NCBI GenBank assembly: GCA_041389495.1
Contig: JAWKRT010000002.1
Span: forward strand, 1,178,001 to 1,242,000
Reading direction: 5' to 3'
DNA: 64,000 bases
DNA from: Myxococcota bacterium
Lineage (GTDB): Bacteria > Myxococcota_A > UBA9160 > UBA4427
Made by a program: the position numbers and the translations under genes. Shown here piece by piece: positions 59,126 to 64,000 of this stretch. Below the pieces are notes generated by a model. The model was not told the DNA's origin. It worked only from the letters and a program-made list of their open reading frames with translations, and ran no database searches. Position 1 is the first letter of the stretch. Every line of letters begins with the position of its first letter.

Positions 59126-60018
59126 TCGACGGCGGGGGGCGCGCCGGCCCGGGCGCGCGCGGCGAAGCTCTCGCGGACCGCCGGGCCCGCGAGCCAGTGC
59201 GCCACGCGGTCGAAGAGCGGGACGCAGCCCGGGAAGGCGAAGTGCGCGTGTCCCGCGCCCGGCATCACGTGCAGGCACACGTCGGCGCTGGCCGGGAAGC
59301 TCGCGACGACCTCGTGCGGCGGCCCCGCGATGTCGCGCTCGCCGAGCCCGAGGAAGACCGGGACGCGCACGCGTTCGAAGAACGGCCGCGAGCTGCCGGG
59401 GATCAGCGAGAAGAGCGACGCCACGCTCGGGATCGCGCAGCGCACGGCGCGCATGGCCGCGTGGGCCGCGGCGTCGGGCATCGGGCCCAGGACTTCGGCC
59501 GCGCGCTTCGCGCGCGGCGCCTCGCTCCACGCCTCGCCGCCGCTCCGCGCGCGCGCGAGCGCGACGAGATCGCGGCGCACGGCGTCCGGGCGGTCGACGT
59601 AGCCGAGCTCGTCGGCGGTGAGCACCTGGCGCACGCCGCGGCCGCCCACGCCGAGCAGCACGAGCGCGTCGAACGTCTCGTGCTCGGCCTGCTGCACGAT
59701 CGCGAGGAGCGCGCCGAGCGAGTGCCCGACGCCGATCCGCGGCAGGTGCGCGCCGTCCGGGCCTCGCTCGCGCACGAGCGCCTCGACCGCGAGCGCGTTC
59801 CCGCGCGCGATCGCCCACGGCAGCAGCGCGAAGCCGTCGCGCGGCCGCGCGCTCCCGCCCCAGCCGAGCGAGTCGATCGCAGCGACCGCGAAGCCGCGCG
59901 CCGCGAGCGCGCGCGCGAAGCTGCGGCCCGGCACGTCGAGGTCGAAGTAGGCGCGCGTCGTGCCGCCGCCCGGGAAGCAGAAGAGCAGCGCGCGCGGGGA
60001 CGCCGTCGGCTCGAACAC
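59122..60018 (-). CDS. Alpha/beta hydrolase, true start unresolved
   Basis: An alpha/beta-hydrolase with LLFCFPGGGTTRAYFDLD (oxyanion region), nucleophile elbow IGVGHSLGALLAI, LGLGERDIAGPP with the acid and GAGHAHFAFPG with the histidine. Codon-by-codon reading shows no ATG, GTG or TTG between the amidohydrolase stop (60123) and GTG 60018, although the family-like stretch starts about 20 residues earlier (IAIPDAIDGEPGLSLAAD). GTG 60018 is therefore the conservative limit, with no ribosome binding site; an ATC at 60070-60072 or 60064-60066 or translation reinitiation are alternatives. Follows the amidohydrolase in the same direction. Esters from the Baeyer-Villiger step could be substrates. 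Confidence 0.72.
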   Translation of the reverse strand: MFEPTASPRALLFCFPGGGTTRAYFDLDVPGRSFARALAARGFAVAAIDSLGWGGSARPRDGFALLPWAIARGNALAVEALVRERGPDGAHLPRIGVGHSLGALLAIVQQAEHETFDALVLLGVGGRGVRQVLTADELGYVDRPDAVRRDLVALARARSGGEAWSEAPRAKRAAEVLGPMPDAAAHAAMRAVRCAIPSVASLFSLIPGSSRPFFERVRVPVFLGLGERDIAGPPHEVVASFPASADVCLHVMPGAGHAHFAFPGCVPLFDRVAHWLAGPAVRESFAARARAGAPPAVD

Positions 60019-60122
60019 GTCGGCCGCGAGCGAGAGCCCGGGCTCGCCGTCGATGGCGTCGGGGATCGCGATCCGGCGCGCCTCGGCGCGCTCCGCGCGA
60101 TCGCCTCCGCTCGCTCGCGCGC

Positions 60123-61238
60123 CTACAGGTTCCAGACGCGCGCCGCGTTGCCGCTCACGACCTTCTCGCGGTCGCGAGCCGGCTCGCCCGCGAACATCTT
60201 GTCGACGATCGCGCGCGAGCGAGGCCAGCTCGACACCGGGTGCGGGTAGTCCGACGACCACATGATGTTGTCGACGCCGAGCCGCTCGCGCGCATCGCGC
60301 ATCGCGTTCGGCTCGTCGATGAACGTGAGGAACACGTTGCGGTGGAAGTAGTGGCTCGGCAGCTCCTTGATCGCGGGGAACTCGTACCCCTGCCGCAGCG
60401 TGAGGTCGTCGGCGATGTAGAGCCACCAGGCGACCCATCCGAGGCCGGGCTCGACGAACACGACCTTGAGCTTCGGGAAGCGCTCGAAGACGCCGCCCAT
60501 GATCCACATGCCGAGCGGCTCCGCCGTCGTGAGCGGGACCATCGGCACGAAGATGCCCTTCTGCGGCGTCGGGTCGCGCTTCGCGAGGTCGTTGAGCGCG
60601 GTGTTGAGTCCGATGTGGCAGCAGATCGGGAGGCCCGTCTCCTCGATCGCGGACCACAGCGGCCAGTAGCGCCTCTCCCAGTAGTCGGGCAGGCCGAGCT
60701 CGGAGGGATGCACGGGGAGCTGCAGCGACCGGCAACCGCTCGCCGCCGCCCACTGCACCTCCGCGACGGCCGCGTCGATGTCGTGGATCGGGATCTGGTA
60801 GGAGACGACCAGGCGCTTCGGGTCGGCCGACGCGAACTCGGCGAGCGCGAGGTTGAACGCGCGCGTCGCTTCCTTCGAGCCGCGATCGAGCATGTAGAGA
60901 TAGCGGAAGGCGCTCACCTCGCAGTAGCTCGCCGACGCCTCGACGCCGTCCTCGTCCATGTCCGCGAGCCGCGCCTTCGCGTCGGTGTGGCCCCTGCGAC
61001 CCCACGCGGGGTGCGCGCGGTTGCCGCCCATGCTCACCGTCGGATCGGGCGCGAGGCCCTCCTGCTCGCGCCAGCGCTGGTTCGCCTCGATCGCGGCCGC
61101 ACCCGACATCGAGGTCGCGAAGCGTTGCAGCGCCGCGTCGTAGTCCGAGTGGAACTTCGACGCGAGATGGGCCTTGATCGCGTCGTGGGCCAGGTCGACG
61201 TGGTCGTCCGCGGAGATCAGTCGCTCGCCGTTCGCCAT
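60123..61238 (-). CDS. Amidohydrolase family 2 protein
   Basis: A 371-residue Amidohydro_2 protein. ATG 61238 is preceded by GAGGAGG. Motifs are ISADDHVDLAHDAI at the start, GLPICCHIGLNTALND in the middle, HRNVFLTFIDEP and WSSDYPHPVSSWP near residue 340. It is the third amidohydrolase of the window, all distinct, and related ones in uncultured relatives often occur in several copies per genome. It heads a two-gene operon with the hydrolase downstream. Confidence 0.9.
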   Translation of the reverse strand: MANGERLISADDHVDLAHDAIKAHLASKFHSDYDAALQRFATSMSGAAAIEANQRWREQEGLAPDPTVSMGGNRAHPAWGRRGHTDAKARLADMDEDGVEASASYCEVSAFRYLYMLDRGSKEATRAFNLALAEFASADPKRLVVSYQIPIHDIDAAVAEVQWAAASGCRSLQLPVHPSELGLPDYWERRYWPLWSAIEETGLPICCHIGLNTALNDLAKRDPTPQKGIFVPMVPLTTAEPLGMWIMGGVFERFPKLKVVFVEPGLGWVAWWLYIADDLTLRQGYEFPAIKELPSHYFHRNVFLTFIDEPNAMRDARERLGVDNIMWSSDYPHPVSSWPRSRAIVDKMFAGEPARDREKVVSGNAARVWNL

Positions 61239-61397
61239 CGCGCTTCGCCTCCTCGCGCGTCGCCGTGGCAGGACGTCGTGGAGCGCTGCGCTCCGCGCAC
61301 GTCCCGCCGGCCTCGTCGCGCGCGCGTCCAGGGTGCACGCGCGACGGCACGCTTGGCAAGACCGCGCGCGTCGTACGTCACGTCCGCGGGCGTACGC

Positions 61398-63854
61398 TCA
61401 CGCGCCGCTCGCGCTCTCGCGTGTCACGACGGCGCCCTCGGCGACGAGCCGCTCGACGTCCTCCGCGCCGTAGCCGAGCTCGGCGAGCACCTCGCGGGTG
61501 TGCTGCCACAGCACGGGGATCGGCCCGCGCACGCGGCCCGGCGTGTCCGAGAAGTCGATGCCGAGCCCGTACATGTCGACGTCGCCGATCGCGGGGTCGC
61601 CCTCGAAGCGCGCGAGCCAGCCGCGCCGGTACAGGTCCGCGTCGTCGAAGAGCTCGCGCGAGAACGTGGCCGACGAGATCTCGCACGGGACGCCGTTCGC
61701 GTCGAGCCGTTCGAACCACTTGGCGGCCGCGTCACCCGCGAACGCGCGCTCGAGCACGCCGCGCAGCGCGGCGTCTTCGCGCGCGCGCGCCGGCGCGTCG
61801 GCGAAGCGCGCGTCGTCCGCGAGCCCGGGCACCGCGCGCGCGAGCGACGCCCAGTGCGCGTCCGTGAAGGCCGCGATGCAGATCCACTCGTCGTCGCCGC
61901 AGCGGTAGAGGCGATAGAGCGCCGAGAGGCCCGTCTGGTCGCGGTCGAGCTTCGGCCGCTCGAAGGCGCGGCCGTCGGGCGTCGTGAAGACGCGCGAGTT
62001 GTTCACGAGCGACGCGTTGAGGATCGACGCGTCGACCGCCTGGCCGACGCCCGTCCGTTCGCGGTCGTAGAGCGCCTGCGCGATCGCGATCGCGGCGAGG
62101 TAGCCGTTGCCGAGGTCACCGTTCGACGCGGAACCGAACCACGGGCGGCCGCCGTCCGCGCAGCCGCCGTCCTCGAACACGCTGCCGCCGAGCGAGTTCC
62201 CCGTCTGGTCGTTGCCGGGGAGCAGCGAGCGCGGGCCGTCCTCGAAGCCGCGCGTGTGGCAGAAGACGAGGCGCGGGTTCTGTGCCGAGAGCGTCTCCCA
62301 GTCGAGCCCGAGCTTGCGCGCGGCCTGCGGGCGCATGTTGTGCACGACGACGTCGGCCGTCGCGACGAGCTCGCGCACGATGCGCTGACCGGACGGCGTC
62401 TTCGCGTCGATGCCCGCCCAGCGCTTGCCGCGGTTCACGGCGATCCCCATGTGCGTGCGCATGAAGAACGCGAGGCGCCCCTGCGGATCGACCTTGATCA
62501 CGTCGGCGCCGAGATCGGCGAGCAGCTGCGACGCCCACGGTCCGGCGACCGCGCCGCCGAAGTCGAGCACGCGCACGCCGGCCATCGGCCCGCCGTCGAG
62601 CGACGCGGCCGCTCGCTCCGGCGCCGGGCGCGGCGGCGGCGGCGCGCTCGCGAGCGCGCGTACCTCTTCCGTGTGCGCGCCGGGCACGGGTGCGCCGGCG
62701 CGCACGCGGATCGGGTGCGCGCCGAGACGATAGGCGGCGCCCACCTGGCGCAGCGGGCCGAGCTCGCGGTCGGGCACCTCGACGACGCTGCCCTCGGCGA
62801 GCAGCGCGGGGTCGCAGAGCGCCTGCTCGGGCGTGCGCACGGGCTGGCACGAGATCTCTCCCGACTCGGCCGCGACGCGCACCCACTCGTCGACCGTGAA
62901 CTTCGCGAGCACGGGCGCCGCCGCGTCGAGCGCGCGCAGGCGTTCCTCGATCGTCATCATGCCGCCCGCGCCGCGCGCCGCGACCTCGGCCGGGTCGGGC
63001 ACGCGCAGCGCGTCGCCCGCGCCCGCCGCGACGAACCACGCGGGCGGGCTCACCCAGATGCACATGAAGCCGTCCTTCGCGCGCACGAGCCCCCACGTCT
63101 GCCGGCGCTCCGTCACGGGGAAGGGCTCGTAGCCCGGGCCGTCGAGCCGTTCGGGGCGCTGCCACGTCGCGCACGACGACAGGATCACGGCCTGCAGCAT
63201 CGACGTCTCGACCCACTGCCCGCGGCCGGTCTGCGTGCGCGCGCGCAGCGCGGCGCTCGCGCCGAGGAGCGCGTGATAGGCGGTGACGATGCTCGGCGCG
63301 GGCGTCGCCGTGAAGATCGGGCCGTCGCGATCGGAGCCGATGCGCACGGCGTCGGGGACGGCCATCGAAGGCGTCGCGCGATCGCGACCCTGGATGCGCG
63401 CCATCGGGCTTCCGTACCAGCCGCGGCACTCCCACTGGAGGCCCGTGCGCGCGGCGACGAGCTGGTCGTACGCGGGCCGGTGCGCGTCGCGCCCGTCGCG
63501 CCCGTACGGCGTGATCGAGACGTGCACGAGGCCCGGATTGCGCGCCGCGAGCGTCGCGTGGTCGAGGCCGAGCGCGCGCGCGCGCCCGGGCGCGAACGTC
63601 TCGACGAGCACGTCCGCGCGCGCGGCGAGCGCCGCGACGGCGTCGCGATCGCGCGCGCGGTCGAGATCGAAGGCGGCCGACCGCTTGCCGCGGTGCCACA
63701 CGCGCTCTCCGCCGAGCGGCGGGAAGAGCTCGGCGTCCGGACGCTCGATGCGGATCACGTCGGCGCCGCGGTCGGCGAGCATCATCGTCGCGATCGGGCC
63801 GGCGATGCCGTCCGTCAGGTCGAGCACCGTGATTCCGTCGAAGATCTCGGGCAT
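61398..63854 (-). CDS. Fused double-domain CaiB/BaiF (class III) CoA-transferase
   Basis: An 818-residue two-domain CoA-transferase III. The ATG at 63854 has GGAGG 5 bases upstream and is preferred over GTG 63860. Domain 1 starts IFDGITVLDLTDGIAGPIAT with GGERVWHRGKRSAAFDLD; domain 2 starts near residue 400 with MAGVRVLDFGGAVAGPWASQ and includes KVDPQGRLAFFMRTHMGIAV. Where an Asp nucleophile may be expected, the domains read SMLQA and SILNA. It is similar in architecture to the protein at 39413, but not a recent duplicate by eye. Upstream is only 81 bases to the next gene. Confidence 0.9.
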   Translation of the reverse strand: MPEIFDGITVLDLTDGIAGPIATMMLADRGADVIRIERPDAELFPPLGGERVWHRGKRSAAFDLDRARDRDAVAALAARADVLVETFAPGRARALGLDHATLAARNPGLVHVSITPYGRDGRDAHRPAYDQLVAARTGLQWECRGWYGSPMARIQGRDRATPSMAVPDAVRIGSDRDGPIFTATPAPSIVTAYHALLGASAALRARTQTGRGQWVETSMLQAVILSSCATWQRPERLDGPGYEPFPVTERRQTWGLVRAKDGFMCIWVSPPAWFVAAGAGDALRVPDPAEVAARGAGGMMTIEERLRALDAAAPVLAKFTVDEWVRVAAESGEISCQPVRTPEQALCDPALLAEGSVVEVPDRELGPLRQVGAAYRLGAHPIRVRAGAPVPGAHTEEVRALASAPPPPRPAPERAAASLDGGPMAGVRVLDFGGAVAGPWASQLLADLGADVIKVDPQGRLAFFMRTHMGIAVNRGKRWAGIDAKTPSGQRIVRELVATADVVVHNMRPQAARKLGLDWETLSAQNPRLVFCHTRGFEDGPRSLLPGNDQTGNSLGGSVFEDGGCADGGRPWFGSASNGDLGNGYLAAIAIAQALYDRERTGVGQAVDASILNASLVNNSRVFTTPDGRAFERPKLDRDQTGLSALYRLYRCGDDEWICIAAFTDAHWASLARAVPGLADDARFADAPARAREDAALRGVLERAFAGDAAAKWFERLDANGVPCEISSATFSRELFDDADLYRRGWLARFEGDPAIGDVDMYGLGIDFSDTPGRVRGPIPVLWQHTREVLAELGYGAEDVERLVAEGAVVTRESASGA

Positions 63855-63935
63855 CGCCACCTCCGGTCGCGCGATGCTCCGCCCGCGCGTCGATGCGTGT
63901 CAACGCCGCAGGCGCGCGTGCGCGGCGCCGGCGAC

Positions 63936-64000
63936 CTAGGCGCGCGCCACCGCGAGGCCGAAGCGCTCCGACATCGGGATGTGCGAGCGAAGCGGCGCGA
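63936..64000 (-). CDS. C-terminal end of a gene cut by the right edge
   Basis: An open frame on the - strand runs from the window edge to a TAG at 63936-63938 and encodes 20 residues ending MSERFGLAVARA. The position directly upstream of the CoA-transferase and the smooth composition suggest the tail of a real protein, but too little is present to name a family. Confidence 0.35.
   Translation of the reverse strand, partial: APLRSHIPMSERFGLAVARA

Overview
The window is a very GC-rich bacterial chromosome segment (about three quarters G+C by eye), densely coding, with many 4-bp start/stop overlaps. The base composition opens long spurious frames on every strand, so genes were chosen by recognisable protein motifs, start/stop coupling and ribosome binding sites. 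A type VI secretion system (T6SS) of the kind controlled by threonine phosphorylation, DUF2169/DUF4150 adaptor genes, and a catabolic region with F420-type LLM oxidoreductases, amidohydrolases and class III CoA-transferases together suggest an uncultured, metabolically versatile deltaproteobacterium-like lineage (Myxococcota or Binatota type). That placement is inference; no rRNA or marker gene is present. No tRNA, CRISPR array or insertion sequence was recognised.

Region 1 (1-19086, + strand) is the first half of a T6SS locus: tssA (cut by the left edge), tssB, tssC, hcp, tagJ, tssE, tssF, tssG, clpV (tssH) and vgrG, followed by a delivery module (DUF6484 protein, TIGR02270 HEAT-like protein, DUF2169 protein, ketosynthase-like protein, DUF4150 PAAR-like tip). 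The module ends in a candidate effector, a metalloprotease with an archaemetzincin-like zinc signature, followed by two mutually similar small proteins (one lipoprotein, one cytoplasmic) that may be immunity proteins or chaperones.

Region 2 (19183-32391, - strand, convergent with region 1) holds the second half: tssJ, tssK, tssL, tssM, a second lipoprotein, a lytic transglycosylase fused to an FHA domain, an FHA protein, a von Willebrand A plus FHA membrane protein, a PP2C phosphatase and a Ser/Thr kinase. Together the halves supply all 13 core T6SS genes plus a kinase/phosphatase/FHA switch with three FHA proteins. Most notable are the archaemetzincin-like effector and the FHA-membrane-transglycosylase fusion, which could link phosphorylation state to local opening of the cell wall.

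Region 3 (32392-34327) is a non-coding interval with a 22-bp tandem repeat and a structured leader ahead of an RhlE-type DEAD-box RNA helicase.

Region 4 (34490-64000) is a catabolic island of short operons: amidohydrolase/LLM/phosphotransferase; a Rieske oxygenase; a fused CoA-transferase; an orphan chemoreceptor; sulfotransferase/LLM/carboxymuconolactone-decarboxylase-like; a divergent pair in which a tandem MarR regulator leads a sterol-desaturase/SDR/amidohydrolase operon and faces an aldehyde dehydrogenase/HIBADH/Baeyer-Villiger monooxygenase/thiolase-like operon; and amidohydrolase/alpha-beta hydrolase plus a second fused CoA-transferase. The enzyme set (hydroxylation, alcohol and aldehyde oxidation, Baeyer-Villiger oxygenation, CoA activation, thiolase-like step, amidohydrolase ring or chain cleavage) fits breakdown of a cyclic or terpenoid/steroid-like compound, but the substrate cannot be read from the sequence.
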